A stretch of 64,000 bases of DNA from contig NZ_KB217478.1 of NCBI RefSeq assembly GCF_000331305.1, positions 7,280,317 to 7,344,316 of the forward strand. The letters are read 5' to 3'. Every line of letters begins with the position of its first letter. The first letter of the stretch is position 1. Under the pieces are notes generated by a model. It searched no databases and was not told where the DNA came from. It saw nothing but the letters and a program-made list of their open reading frames with translations. The DNA is from Calothrix sp. PCC 7103 (GTDB lineage Bacteria > Cyanobacteriota > Cyanobacteriia > Cyanobacteriales > Nostocaceae). Positions 35,429-44,740 of this stretch are shown here, one piece after another. The position numbers and the translations under genes are program-made.

Positions 35429-36034
35429 TCAAGCACTACTAGCATAAATTCGTTGCTCTTTACAAGTACGCTCGTAAATACTGTCTAATTCAAGAGGTAA
35501 GCAATTATTTCCTCGCAGCCAAAATGGTACAGTTGGTAAAGTATCGCCTATACTAATTTCTTCTTGCCAAATATCAATACTTGATTGCCCACCACGCTCA
35601 ATTACTCGATAAGAAGTAGCATACAAATCGGCGCCTAAACATGATGCTCCTTTTGTAATTCTATTTAATAGTTCATCGTGAAGATTTGCTTTACGTTCGG
35701 TGACAACATCAATAATTACTAAACCAATTCCTTGGCGTAAAAGTGTTTCACATTTAGACACAAATGCTTTACGATGTGAGGCTCTATCTTTGTTAGCTGG
35801 GCTAACCAATTCAATCGCTCCTGCTAAAACGGTGCCGACTTCTGTGTTAAAAATATTTATTTCAACGGTTTGTATTATAGGTTTTATCTTGAATTTTACA
35901 CTAATTTCTGCAAAATAATCTTCTGGCAATTTAGAATTTAAATCAGATGCAATGTAAGTAGCCCAAGCATTATAAAACGAGTGCCAGTGGCGCCGTAGTG
36001 ACAGGGGAGGATGAAAATGGTCCTGTAGCACCAT
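35429..36034 (-). CDS. Conserved hypothetical protein, possibly nuclease-fold (DUF4058/Uma2-like)
   Basis: This 201-residue protein begins LQDHFHPPLSLRRHWHSFYN, a start seen in many cyanobacterial proteins of unknown function. The core AIELVSPANKDRASHRKAFV, followed by CETLLRQGIGLVIIDVV, resembles the strand-Lys-helix-strand of DUF4058 and Uma2 proteins, which share a PD-(D/E)XK-like fold. No full active site can be confirmed. It stands alone between paralogue B and the FHA-flavoprotein. Confidence 0.55.
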   Translation of the reverse strand: MVLQDHFHPPLSLRRHWHSFYNAWATYIASDLNSKLPEDYFAEISVKFKIKPIIQTVEINIFNTEVGTVLAGAIELVSPANKDRASHRKAFVSKCETLLRQGIGLVIIDVVTERKANLHDELLNRITKGASCLGADLYATSYRVIERGGQSSIDIWQEEISIGDTLPTVPFWLRGNNCLPLELDSIYERTCKEQRIYASSA

Positions 36035-36076
36035 AATTTAACCTGACTGCTTGTTTTATTAATATTATTATGGAAC

Positions 36077-36090
36077 GGGCAAGGATGCCC
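36077..36090 (-). terminator. Small hairpin GGGCAAGGATGCCC
   Basis: Self-complementary GGGCA/TGCCC, followed on the minus strand by an AT-rich run. It lies downstream of the FHA-flavoprotein gene and resembles the hairpin after ileS. Confidence 0.4.
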
Positions 36091-36158
36091 ATTTCACAAA
36101 TTACGACAACAACATTCCACAAATTACTACAATAACTTTTAACATTTTATACTTTGGT

Positions 36159-38120
36159 TTATGTTGGTGATTGGTTAAATACCCACTTCAGCCATTGTCC
36201 AAAAGATGTGACTACATTTAAACGATGTACTCCAGGCGCCCGTGTAGCCGCAAGTGAATCAACTGACACCAAACAAGCGTACTGTAATCCTAAGAAACTA
36301 TCTACAGCAGCATAGGGGCCACCAAGAGTAATGGCGCCAGCAGCGTACATTTGAGCTTTGTCGTTCCGCATTTCCACTAGCTCAAAATTGTTAGCTACCG
36401 ATAATCTTCCTAAATTATTCAGTGGTAAATTATAATGTTTCAACAAATCATCAAGTAAAGGACTTGCTTCGACTTTGGCATCGAGTCCTGTTGCATCTAC
36501 AATAAAATCGGCATCGAGAGTAATTTGCCCAAAATTCTGCTCTTCTATATAAGTAATTGTTCGTCCTTTCTGGTCACGCTCTACTTTTTTAACTTTGCCA
36601 AACTGTATATTATACCAACCTTCCCGTAACCCTGTTTCGGTGATACGTTGCCAGTCCGAACGGTCGGCTGTTGTCGTACCACCCCAATCTGCAAGTAAGG
36701 TTTTACGTTCGTCTGGACTAGCTTTTTCGAGCATGACGCGAAGTTCTCCACCCCAGCAAGCTTTGGGCCAGTTGAAAGGTTGAAACTCATAGTGGTTTTT
36801 AACTAAACGTTGGGCTTTTTGAAATTTATTACCCTGTGGTTTAGGCGAACGCATTAAATGCAATACTGTTATATTATTATTTTTTTTGCGGGCTTCATAA
36901 AGTCGTTGGACAACGCGCGATGCAACAATACCCCGTCCACGAATTAAGACTTTACCACCAAGACGTTCGAGTTGTTCGTACACATGGTCATGCTCTTCGT
37001 AAGCATTTACAACCGATTTAAAATCTTGATATTTTTCCCGATATGCTTGCAGGTCTGGTAAAAATTGAATAGCTGGATATCCTGTTGCTATATGCAGGTG
37101 TCGCGTTACCATATACGCATGATTTCCCGGCGCCCGTGAATAAGCGATACAATATCTACCATCATCGGTTTTACGGATACCTCTAACTCTTCCGTAGCGG
37201 TATATCTTATCCCAACCTATACGCTTGGCTTCGCGGTCAATTGAGTCAAAAACATTTCCTGCACGGGGTGTATAAGTTTCAGCAAAAGTAGGTTCGGCAA
37301 ATACTTGCCACAAATATTTAATTGCTTGATTGAGTTTGCCTTTTGTTGCATCTCGCCAAGCTTCACGCAATGCATAGCTAGGATATCCCCAAATATTATC
37401 AGGGCATGAGTCAGAGTTTGAGCGCAAACGTTCATGTAAAGGAATCTGCGAATTAAGGCAAAGACGTTTATAGCGTGCATAAGGTTCTTTCTCTAAACCT
37501 AAAGCAATTATTTTCTCAGTTTTAACACCAGAAATTCTTAGCAAATCAGCCCAAATAAAACTGCCTAAACCACCACCAACCGAAAGAAAATCAAATTCTT
37601 CTACAGGCAAACCAGTTGCGTGCAGTGCTTGCACACCTATTTTTTGCTGTTGAAATAAAGGAGGAGGAAAACTGCTGCCCAATGGTGTCGCTTGGGGACT
37701 ATGGCGCCAGCTTGGGTCAGGTAAATTTGTACTAGGATTAAATTGAATAGCTGAATGACTCGGTGCCTGTTGAGGAGTGGCGCTAGTCACAAGTGTAATA
37801 GTTATAATGTAGGGGCCAATTTGTAACGTATCACCGCTTCTAATAACGCTTCGTGTTTGACGCTGACCGTTGACAAATATACCATTAACACTAACTTGGT
37901 CGGTAATGACAAGCTCGTTTTGCTGCCATTCGAGTAACGCATGGAATCTAGAAATCTCATCACTATTAAGTATCATCCGCGCGACACGTTGCCCATTATG
38001 CTCAGTAGGCATTCGTGCAAATTCTCGACCAAAAGCAATTGGCGGACTTAAAGAAGGTTCACGCCGTTCCCCGCTTACCGGGTCATCCCAACTTAGTTGT
38101 ATTTGTTGGTTACTGGTCAT
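36159..38120 (-). CDS. FHA domain fused to an FAD-dependent oxidoreductase
   Basis: This 653-residue protein begins with an FHA phosphothreonine-binding domain at about residues 25-110 (FGREFARMP, EISRFHALLEW, VSVNGIFVNGQ, GDTLQIGPY). After a Pro/Gln linker it becomes a two-fold flavoprotein with FLSVGGGLGSFIWADLLR, an ATGYPAIQFLP segment, GGKVLIRGRGIVASRVVQRL, and FIVDATGLDAKVEASPLLD. This architecture resembles the FAD-binding lysine/ornithine-monooxygenase-type superfamily, but the substrate is unknown. It is the distal gene of the minus-strand FHA/kinase group near the eCIS. Fusion of an FHA to a flavoprotein implies recruitment to a threonine-phosphorylated partner, perhaps targeted by the CHASE2 kinase. 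Confidence 0.8.
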   Translation of the reverse strand: MTSNQQIQLSWDDPVSGERREPSLSPPIAFGREFARMPTEHNGQRVARMILNSDEISRFHALLEWQQNELVITDQVSVNGIFVNGQRQTRSVIRSGDTLQIGPYIITITLVTSATPQQAPSHSAIQFNPSTNLPDPSWRHSPQATPLGSSFPPPLFQQQKIGVQALHATGLPVEEFDFLSVGGGLGSFIWADLLRISGVKTEKIIALGLEKEPYARYKRLCLNSQIPLHERLRSNSDSCPDNIWGYPSYALREAWRDATKGKLNQAIKYLWQVFAEPTFAETYTPRAGNVFDSIDREAKRIGWDKIYRYGRVRGIRKTDDGRYCIAYSRAPGNHAYMVTRHLHIATGYPAIQFLPDLQAYREKYQDFKSVVNAYEEHDHVYEQLERLGGKVLIRGRGIVASRVVQRLYEARKKNNNITVLHLMRSPKPQGNKFQKAQRLVKNHYEFQPFNWPKACWGGELRVMLEKASPDERKTLLADWGGTTTADRSDWQRITETGLREGWYNIQFGKVKKVERDQKGRTITYIEEQNFGQITLDADFIVDATGLDAKVEASPLLDDLLKHYNLPLNNLGRLSVANNFELVEMRNDKAQMYAAGAITLGGPYAAVDSFLGLQYACLVSVDSLAATRAPGVHRLNVVTSFGQWLKWVFNQSPT

Positions 38121-38188
38121 TGCTTAATAGTTTATGGTTTAATTTGATGATATTAGAATATATCTTATAAACAAGTTCGCCAAGAATA

Positions 38189-38761
38189 CTATTGATTCTT
38201 TGGCTCGACGAGAACACTAGCAGCAGCAGCAAGCGAAGTCCCGCACCACCGACAGCCAATATGTAGAAAATCGGTTGAAGAAATTTTATGACATTTAGGA
38301 CACTCTAACCCATAAGCCGCTTGATGCTGGTGTACATGCTGTTGCTGATTACCAAGAGGAGTACGAGGCGCCTGTACAGGTATATTAACAGCAGGACCAG
38401 ACAGAACAGTTGGTGGAACACTACTAGCTTCAGAAGAAAATACAGCTATTACCTTTAGTTGAGCTTGCCCAAGAAAAATGACACTACCCTGTTTAAGAAG
38501 TTGTTCACCTTGAGTTAATTTCTTCCCATCCACCAAAGGAGGATTCGATGAGCGCAAATTCCGAACCAAAAACTGCCCTAAATTAAAAAAGATTTCAACA
38601 TGTAAACCAGATACCGTAGGGTCAGAAAGAACAATATCGCAACGAAGTGGGTCGCGACCAATGCGAACAGTTCCAGGATTCTTAGTTTGCTGCTGCTGTT
38701 CGTAAATTGTCTGAGTTTTTTCTCGACCTGCATCGTACCACTGTAAAGTTAGTGCGCTCAT
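38189..38761 (-). CDS. FHA domain protein with C-terminal zinc ribbon
   Basis: This 190-residue protein has an FHA domain at about residues 25-110 (VRIGRDPLRCDIVLSDPTVS, GLHVEIFFN, GQFLVRNLRSSNPPLVDGKK). A Pro-rich linker and a four-Cys ribbon (CPKCHKIS and CRWCGTS) follow near the C-terminus. It probably binds phosphothreonine partners. It lies 68 bp upstream of the FHA-flavoprotein gene on the same strand, so the two are likely co-transcribed. A similar FHA protein with the zinc ribbon at the N-terminus is encoded at 57585. Confidence 0.82.
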   Translation of the reverse strand: MSALTLQWYDAGREKTQTIYEQQQQTKNPGTVRIGRDPLRCDIVLSDPTVSGLHVEIFFNLGQFLVRNLRSSNPPLVDGKKLTQGEQLLKQGSVIFLGQAQLKVIAVFSSEASSVPPTVLSGPAVNIPVQAPRTPLGNQQQHVHQHQAAYGLECPKCHKISSTDFLHIGCRWCGTSLAAAASVLVEPKNQ

Positions 38762-38811
38762 TGTTAATTGACCTAAATACTCCTCTTAAATTTTTACTTC
38801 AACTTTTGATT

Positions 38812-39501
38812 TTACGATTCCACAATTGAAACCTCGCCTCTCGCCGAAGCTATTCGGTCGGCAATGCGCGTTGTTTCTGGAAGACGATATTTAGTAGTAC
38901 AGCACAACGCATAATCAATAGACGTAGGCAAACTGATACGATGACCAGGTGAAACATAAACAGGCTTTACACCTGTTCGTGTACGTACCACTGCACCAAC
39001 CGTTTGTTTTTTGTATATCAAAGGTTGCCAGCTACCCTTTACATCAGCCAAAGGTTCATGTTTGCCAACAAGCAAAGATTTTGCTACACCAATTGTCGGG
39101 ATATCTACTATAACTCCCAAATGACAAGCAATACCAAATCTTCGTGGATGAGCAATACCTTGACCGTCACAAAGAATTATATCAGGTGTAATTTGTAGCT
39201 TTTCTAACGCATCTAACACCGCAGGTACTTCTCGAAACGAAAGAAAACCTGGAATATAAGGAAACGCAGTTGGACGGTAAGCTATACTCGTTTCAACTAC
39301 CTGTAAGTCAGGGTATCTTAACACCGCGACAGCTGCACGACTTACGGCGCCATTTTCCTCAAACCCCATATCGACTCCTGCAACGTACTCGATATTTGGC
39401 TTAAGGTCATCATCGGTTATAACCTCACCACTCAACTGTTCCTGAATAGCTATTGCTTGCTCTGTTGACAGTGACCACTCATGACGCTGATAAATCTTCA
39501 T
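38812..39501 (-). CDS. nfi: Endonuclease V
   Basis: This DNA repair nuclease cuts next to deaminated bases such as deoxyinosine. The start at ATG 39501 gives 229 residues, close to the family norm; a longer frame from 39534 adds an unlikely leader. Motifs: [19 protein letters not shown] (catalytic Asp), [37 protein letters not shown], and [13 protein letters not shown]. All expected acidic residues are visible. The gene lies within the FHA cluster, but its role is housekeeping and it is probably just a neighbour. Confidence 0.93.
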   Translation of the reverse strand: MKIYQRHEWSLSTEQAIAIQEQLSGEVITDDDLKPNIEYVAGVDMGFEENGAVSRAAVAVLRYPDLQVVETSIAYRPTAFPYIPGFLSFREVPAVLDALEKLQITPDIILCDGQGIAHPRRFGIACHLGVIVDIPTIGVAKSLLVGKHEPLADVKGSWQPLIYKKQTVGAVVRTRTGVKPVYVSPGHRISLPTSIDYALCCTTKYRLPETTRIADRIASARGEVSIVES

Positions 39502-39816
39502 AAATCTTAAATAAATATTAAAAAAATTAAGCAAAATTAAATATAAATTAAAAAGCTTAAAATCAGGTGTAAGAACGCAATATCTTACACCCCTACTGTA
39601 TCAGCATGTTCTATGGTCATGTTGCAGAAGCTCATGAACTCAATATAAATTTACTATAAATTTAATAATTCGATTAATTGTCATTTAGTAAATAAATACT
39701 GTAAAAGATACCCCATTCGTTTTCTTGCTTGCAAGGAATTGTAGAGAGGAATAGGGGATGTCTGGTAGTACATCCAAAGCGAATAACACCTTTGTTCTAT
39801 CGTGTCTATGATAAAA

Positions 39817-39938
39817 AACGTGAGTTCGACGGATATAAAACCCCTCTACAAACCTAGGATACTGTTGGCGATTCGGGGGTAACACCCCACGCTTGAACGA
39901 GAAATCAAGGTTGGGGAGAGGTTTGTCGAACTCACGTT
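39817..39938. mobile_element. MITE-like element with AACGTGAGTTCGAC terminal repeats
   Basis: Perfect 14-bp inverted ends, AACGTGAGTTCGAC (39817-39830) and GTCGAACTCACGTT (39925-39938), bound 122 bp with no gene. The surrounding 572-bp gap 39535-40106 also shows AACACCTTT/AAAGGTGTT arms just outside, so the element may be nested in an older one. The gap holds no other recognisable gene. Confidence 0.5.
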
Positions 39939-40106
39939 AAAAAAGGTGTTGCTCAAACCCAGGTGTATTAGTCTGTCTATATTTGACTATGTAAGCTGGG
40001 ACTATGCTCTAACTCGTAGCAAAATATCTCCTTTGGTGAGAAGTTCAACAAAGAAACAAAAATACATATTAAATTTTATACTTTGTTACCAATAAATGTG
40101 TACTGA

Positions 40107-42404
40107 TTACGGCGCCACTCTAAAACGATTTGTTCTAGGTGATGGAGTGGGAATAGCGGGGTTAACAGGAAGAGGCAATTGTACTGGTGTTGGTGTGGGT
40201 TTTGGTTTGACTGTGATGAAAAATGCTCTTTCTTGAGATTGTCGTTTGCCAAATGTATCGGTGACTTGCAAGGCAATTTTATTTGGAAAGGTTTTAATAA
40301 CTTTAAGTTGTTTTGTACCTTCTTGCTGCACATTTCCATAATCACCCAGTTTAACTGTAATATTTTCCCCTTCTACTTTCCAACGGAGAGTAGCAATGTC
40401 TCCTTCATTAAGTTCTAAATTAGGGTTTTCAGTGCTATTAATATTATTAAGACTAAAAAATGCTATATTAAATGGTTGTGGTAATACTTCGATATTGTTT
40501 GGAGCTTTTTTAGAACTATTTCGGTCTTTGGGATTAGTCGAAAAAGCTATTATCTCATAGCTGAATATTCCTATTTTCTTTGGAATATGAGTAACAGAGC
40601 AGTTTAGAGTCTTATTATCGTTACTAATTTTACAAGAGTTTTTTAGATTCGAGCCAACAATATCATTATTTTGGAATTTTAAAGGGAATCTGTCAACTAC
40701 TACATCATCTTGACCTTTAATAATAATTTCAGCTCTATCCAGCAACTCTGGACGCTTAATTGACCAGTCAAGACGAATATTTTCTCCTTTTTGATATTGT
40801 CGTTTGTTTACTTTAAAATCAATAATTTCTGCTATTGGTTTTTGTTGAACTTCAACTTCAGCAGTTTTTTGAATATCCGGTTGAGTTCTACGATTAAATA
40901 ATGATGCACTTGGTTTAGAAACAACTTTGAGTTCAAAAATATACTTCCCTACAGCTTTAATTCCTGTAGGAACACGTTGACATGTTAATTCTTGTTGAGG
41001 TGTAATTAAGCAAGGTGGGTTTGGATTATTTTTACCTGGATTAATTAATTGAGCAAGTTTTTGATTATTTAATATTGGTTCATTATTAGATGATGGCTTA
41101 ACTGTAATTAATAAATCCTTTTTACGTTCATAGTTGCTAATTGTAAAATTTAAGTTAACTTCATCATCTTCAAGAATTTGCGGATTTTCGACGCTAAAAT
41201 TTTCAATTGTTAACGGGTCAGGATTTAAAGCTCTCCAAATTAGATATGAGGCGCCAGCAAATAACCCTAGTCCAAATAAAAGTAATAGTAAGAACTGCCA
41301 CCAGGGACGTGCTTTCCATGACAAAGAAGCTTGCGGTGATGCGTTAGCTAAAGTATAGTTTTGCTTGTCTAAAACATCAACTTGAAAGTTAATTAATAAC
41401 GGTTGACCAAGCAAAGGTTGGCGCCACCAAGGTCGAGGTTGAACAAAAACATTTACTTTTTCTGTCTTATCAGGTAACAATTTTATTTCGGTCGGGTCAA
41501 ATGTGTAAGTACACATTTCTTCTTCATCTCTACTTTTAGCAGCAAAAAATAATTCTCGCACTAAATTACCTTGGTTATTTAGTACTAGTTCATAGGCGCC
41601 TGGTTTATGACTAACTCTACCTAAAATAGTGTTAAGCTCGACGTGAACTTGATAATTATCCGGAATAAGTATGTAGATTAAATCTAATAATATCAAGTCA
41701 GGATTATTATCTGAAATTAAACGAATAGTTGGAGAATAGCTACCAGCTAGAGTATCAATAGGAGGACGAAATTCTAAATTAATTTCACCTTCGGTATTAG
41801 GGTTGAGTTCAATTGCATTGACATCAAATAACCCAACAGCTTCTAATCCACTAGCAGGATAAGTTATTTTAAACCAATTTTCGTCTAAATCGGGACAAGT
41901 TAATTTAAAGCGGTCTACACGGTTAGAACGATTTTCAACTTTAATAGTTACTTTTAAAGGTGTGTCAAATCTATAATTTATCGGTTTGTTTGGATTGGTA
42001 GCAGGAAGAATAGAAAAAGTTGGGTCAGACGCACGAATTACAGTCTGTTCTTTGAGTAAAATCTTGAGTTGTCCAGGAAAATTGATAGGAGTATCTTGTG
42101 GATAATGCTCTGGAGAATCTACAACAAAAGTATAATCATAGGTTCCTGGAAGTGCATCAACTGGAATTTCAAAGTCAAATGTCACCTCATCACTACTTTC
42201 TTTTGGTGCAACTGCTAAACTTGCCTTTGGAGAACTAGACCAACCACTGACTTTTTGAAATGTTTCATCAAAACCAAAGAATAAATCAATAACAGCACTT
42301 TGATCTCCTTCATTTATCACAACAACATAAAGTGATACTATATCTCCTGGCATTCCAGATTGAATACCAGGTGGGTTGATAATAACGGAGATTGGATTAG
42401 ACAT
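40107..42404 (-). CDS. Large membrane protein with Ig-like domains on both sides of one TM helix
   Basis: This 765-residue protein has an N-terminal half of about 370 residues made of beta-sandwich (COG1470/Ig-like) modules, each starting like SVIINPPGIQSGMPGDIVSL or DTPLKVTIKVENRSNRVDRF. A single hydrophobic helix follows (WQFLLLLLFGLGLFAGASYL, around residue 380). The C-terminal half contains more Ig-like domains (TIENFSVENPQILEDDEVNL, KGENIRLDWSIKRPELLDRA) and ends in a Pro-rich tail. It is the neighbour and structural twin of the 42433-44694 product, with 28 bp between the genes. It is probably an envelope or thylakoid partner of the eCIS signalling group, but its role is unknown. Confidence 0.6.
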   Translation of the reverse strand: MSNPISVIINPPGIQSGMPGDIVSLYVVVINEGDQSAVIDLFFGFDETFQKVSGWSSSPKASLAVAPKESSDEVTFDFEIPVDALPGTYDYTFVVDSPEHYPQDTPINFPGQLKILLKEQTVIRASDPTFSILPATNPNKPINYRFDTPLKVTIKVENRSNRVDRFKLTCPDLDENWFKITYPASGLEAVGLFDVNAIELNPNTEGEINLEFRPPIDTLAGSYSPTIRLISDNNPDLILLDLIYILIPDNYQVHVELNTILGRVSHKPGAYELVLNNQGNLVRELFFAAKSRDEEEMCTYTFDPTEIKLLPDKTEKVNVFVQPRPWWRQPLLGQPLLINFQVDVLDKQNYTLANASPQASLSWKARPWWQFLLLLLFGLGLFAGASYLIWRALNPDPLTIENFSVENPQILEDDEVNLNFTISNYERKKDLLITVKPSSNNEPILNNQKLAQLINPGKNNPNPPCLITPQQELTCQRVPTGIKAVGKYIFELKVVSKPSASLFNRRTQPDIQKTAEVEVQQKPIAEIIDFKVNKRQYQKGENIRLDWSIKRPELLDRAEIIIKGQDDVVVDRFPLKFQNNDIVGSNLKNSCKISNDNKTLNCSVTHIPKKIGIFSYEIIAFSTNPKDRNSSKKAPNNIEVLPQPFNIAFFSLNNINSTENPNLELNEGDIATLRWKVEGENITVKLGDYGNVQQEGTKQLKVIKTFPNKIALQVTDTFGKRQSQERAFFITVKPKPTPTPVQLPLPVNPAIPTPSPRTNRFRVAP

Positions 42405-42432
42405 AATATATTGCTATCGTAAGGAATGATAT

Positions 42433-44694
42433 TTAATATTGGTTAAATTTCACTTGAGAATCTTCACTACCGCTAATGACAATAATTCTTTTTCTGAGAC
42501 TCTTTCTTAAACCAATGCTATTAATTTGTGTCGAATTTTGGTAAATCGTGTTCCCTTTACCCCCTTGTGATTTAGCTTGATCTAATTCATGCTTGGGGGT
42601 CAAATACCATGCGATGATTCGTCCGTCGTCTCCACCACTAACTAACAAATCATTATCTTCACTAAACGCTAAAGCTCGTATTGCATTTGTTGACCCTTGC
42701 CAACTATCTATAAGTTTACAGTCTAATTCGTTAAGATTTGCCTGAGAACTAATGCTAGGTTTACATTGGTTTAAATCCCAAATGGCAATATAACCAGCGG
42801 AATCAGAGGTTGCCAAAATTTTTGCCGCTGAATTTGGCATAAAAGCTAACCCATAAATATAATCTCCTGGACCTCCTCTACTACCTAATTGCTGAAACTT
42901 TCCTACTTTTTGTAATGATATACCTTTAAATTGATTGTTAGGTTGTCTTGAATCTACGGGTAGTATTATAAAACGATTAAAGCTACCAGAAGCTACAATT
43001 ATTTGATTGTCTGGACTTAAAGCTAACGCGCGGATTTGAAACGAAGTTAAATTTTGCTTGTTTTCTAGGTCAAATACATCTGTAGGTCCAGGGTTAAATT
43101 CTGTACCTGGGTTTGGTCTAAACCATCTTCTTAGCTTTCCTTTACCAGAACCACTGAATAAATTCAATGAATCTGTAGTAAAAGTTAAATCAAATACTCT
43201 ATCAGCAGCTGATTCCTTTGGATCTTGAAGGGTATTAATGCGTTGACCACTAGGTACTTGCCTAATCTCAATAGCTCCTGTATCTAAACCAACTGCAATC
43301 CGGTCATTCTGAACTGGTACAAAGCGTACAACCTGAATAGCATTGTTAGCTATACCTAATAACCCTTTAGGTTTGTGAGTTTTATCACAAGCTAAAGGTT
43401 GGTCTAAAAAATTAACTGTATCTTCTGGCGCCACTGTTCTATTGCCTATTTTCCATAGCCGCAGTGTACAATCATCAGAACCGCTAACAACAGATAAACT
43501 ATTACCGCTAATATGAACAGAGTTAACAGACTTTAGATGCGTGATTTCTCCAGGTCTAAACAATAAAGCTAATATAGCAGCAATCAAAGCAAGAATCGCG
43601 ATTTGCAACCACAAAGGAATAATTGGTAAAACTTCCAGTTCTAAACTTTGAGTAGCAGGGTCTGTACTGCCTAATCTCTGGTCAGAAAGTTCTGCTCTAG
43701 CTTCCAAAAATAAAGTTTTTCCCAAACCCACCCAAGGACGTTTAACTTTTACTTCTAAAATGACTTCTGCGGTTCCTTGTTCCGTTTGTCCCAAGTCTAA
43801 ATTTGTAATTTCAGGAGACTTCTTAATACTCGTACATTTTCGCCAATCTCGACCTTGAACTTGTATACTAATTTCTTGACGAAGATTGCTCGCATTTTTA
43901 AATAGTAATTTATATAACGCTGTATTTGTCTTCCAATCAGGCAACCACGGACGTACCGCAGGAATTGTTTGTTTATTTTGAGGTGTGGTAAAGCTAATAA
44001 AACCTACAGGTAGTACCTCCAAATTACCTTGTGCATTAGCTGGATTACTATTACTACTTGTAACTTCAGCATTCAAAACATAATTTTGACTAAGAGCTTG
44101 AACTACAGATGGCAATTGACATTGAAAAACCACTTCTGTTTGACTACTCGCATTTATATTCAGGCGCCGTTCTGGGCTATTATTTAGCCAAGATGCATCA
44201 ATACCTGTTAAACGTAGCAGCGCATTACTCGCAACTTGCCCTTGATTTCGGACTCTAACTGGTATATCAATAGAATTACCAGGATAAACTTGAAATATGC
44301 GTATCGGTAACTCTACAGTCAAAAGAATCGGTTTATTATCTCGTCCAACTTCCAAACGCAGTATCAGTCTACGTTCTCTTCCTAACTGAGGAGAAAGTAC
44401 TTTTACACTCAGGTTAACAGTACCAACAAATCCAGGAATTGGGGTATTAAAAATAAAGACTTGAAACTTTGTGCTACTACCAGGAGGTTTTGCAGCAGCA
44501 ACTTCCGGTTCGAGTCGATACCAACGGTAATCAGAATTACGAACTTCACCAGCAGCAATTATTTCTAATTGAAAATTTGCAAAGCTGTCACTATCATTAT
44601 CAACAGTAACCTCAAATGAAACAGGAGTTCCACCTGGTATATAAGTTAAACTTTGTGTAGAAAGACTAGCACTGATAACATTTTTATTTTCCAT
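42433..44694 (-). CDS. Membrane protein: Ig-like N-half, TM helix, WD40 C-half
   Basis: This 753-residue protein starts with Ig-like modules (TYIPGGTPVSFEVTVDNDSD and FQVYPGNSIDIPVRVRNQGQ). It crosses the membrane once (LQIAILALIAAILALLF, around residue 385) and continues with WD40 repeats (VVSGSDDCTLRLWKIGN, IAIWDLN, LVSGGDDGRIIAWYL, and VISGSEDSQVKFNQY at the end). At least five WD-type blades can be traced, enough for a propeller with degenerate copies. The topology suggests ligand binding on one side and a protein-interaction platform on the other. It lies directly downstream of the CHASE2-kinase gene and is probably part of its operon. Confidence 0.78.
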   Translation of the reverse strand: MENKNVISASLSTQSLTYIPGGTPVSFEVTVDNDSDSFANFQLEIIAAGEVRNSDYRWYRLEPEVAAAKPPGSSTKFQVFIFNTPIPGFVGTVNLSVKVLSPQLGRERRLILRLEVGRDNKPILLTVELPIRIFQVYPGNSIDIPVRVRNQGQVASNALLRLTGIDASWLNNSPERRLNINASSQTEVVFQCQLPSVVQALSQNYVLNAEVTSSNSNPANAQGNLEVLPVGFISFTTPQNKQTIPAVRPWLPDWKTNTALYKLLFKNASNLRQEISIQVQGRDWRKCTSIKKSPEITNLDLGQTEQGTAEVILEVKVKRPWVGLGKTLFLEARAELSDQRLGSTDPATQSLELEVLPIIPLWLQIAILALIAAILALLFRPGEITHLKSVNSVHISGNSLSVVSGSDDCTLRLWKIGNRTVAPEDTVNFLDQPLACDKTHKPKGLLGIANNAIQVVRFVPVQNDRIAVGLDTGAIEIRQVPSGQRINTLQDPKESAADRVFDLTFTTDSLNLFSGSGKGKLRRWFRPNPGTEFNPGPTDVFDLENKQNLTSFQIRALALSPDNQIIVASGSFNRFIILPVDSRQPNNQFKGISLQKVGKFQQLGSRGGPGDYIYGLAFMPNSAAKILATSDSAGYIAIWDLNQCKPSISSQANLNELDCKLIDSWQGSTNAIRALAFSEDNDLLVSGGDDGRIIAWYLTPKHELDQAKSQGGKGNTIYQNSTQINSIGLRKSLRKRIIVISGSEDSQVKFNQY

Positions 44695-44740
44695 AACAAT
44701 AGCTATATAGTTATATAAATAGATTTTTAGAAACCCTTTC

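Noticed and set aside
39685-39885. Minus-strand open frame of 66 codons
   Set aside because: It overlaps the MITE-like element and encodes no recognisable protein; chance frame across inverted repeats.
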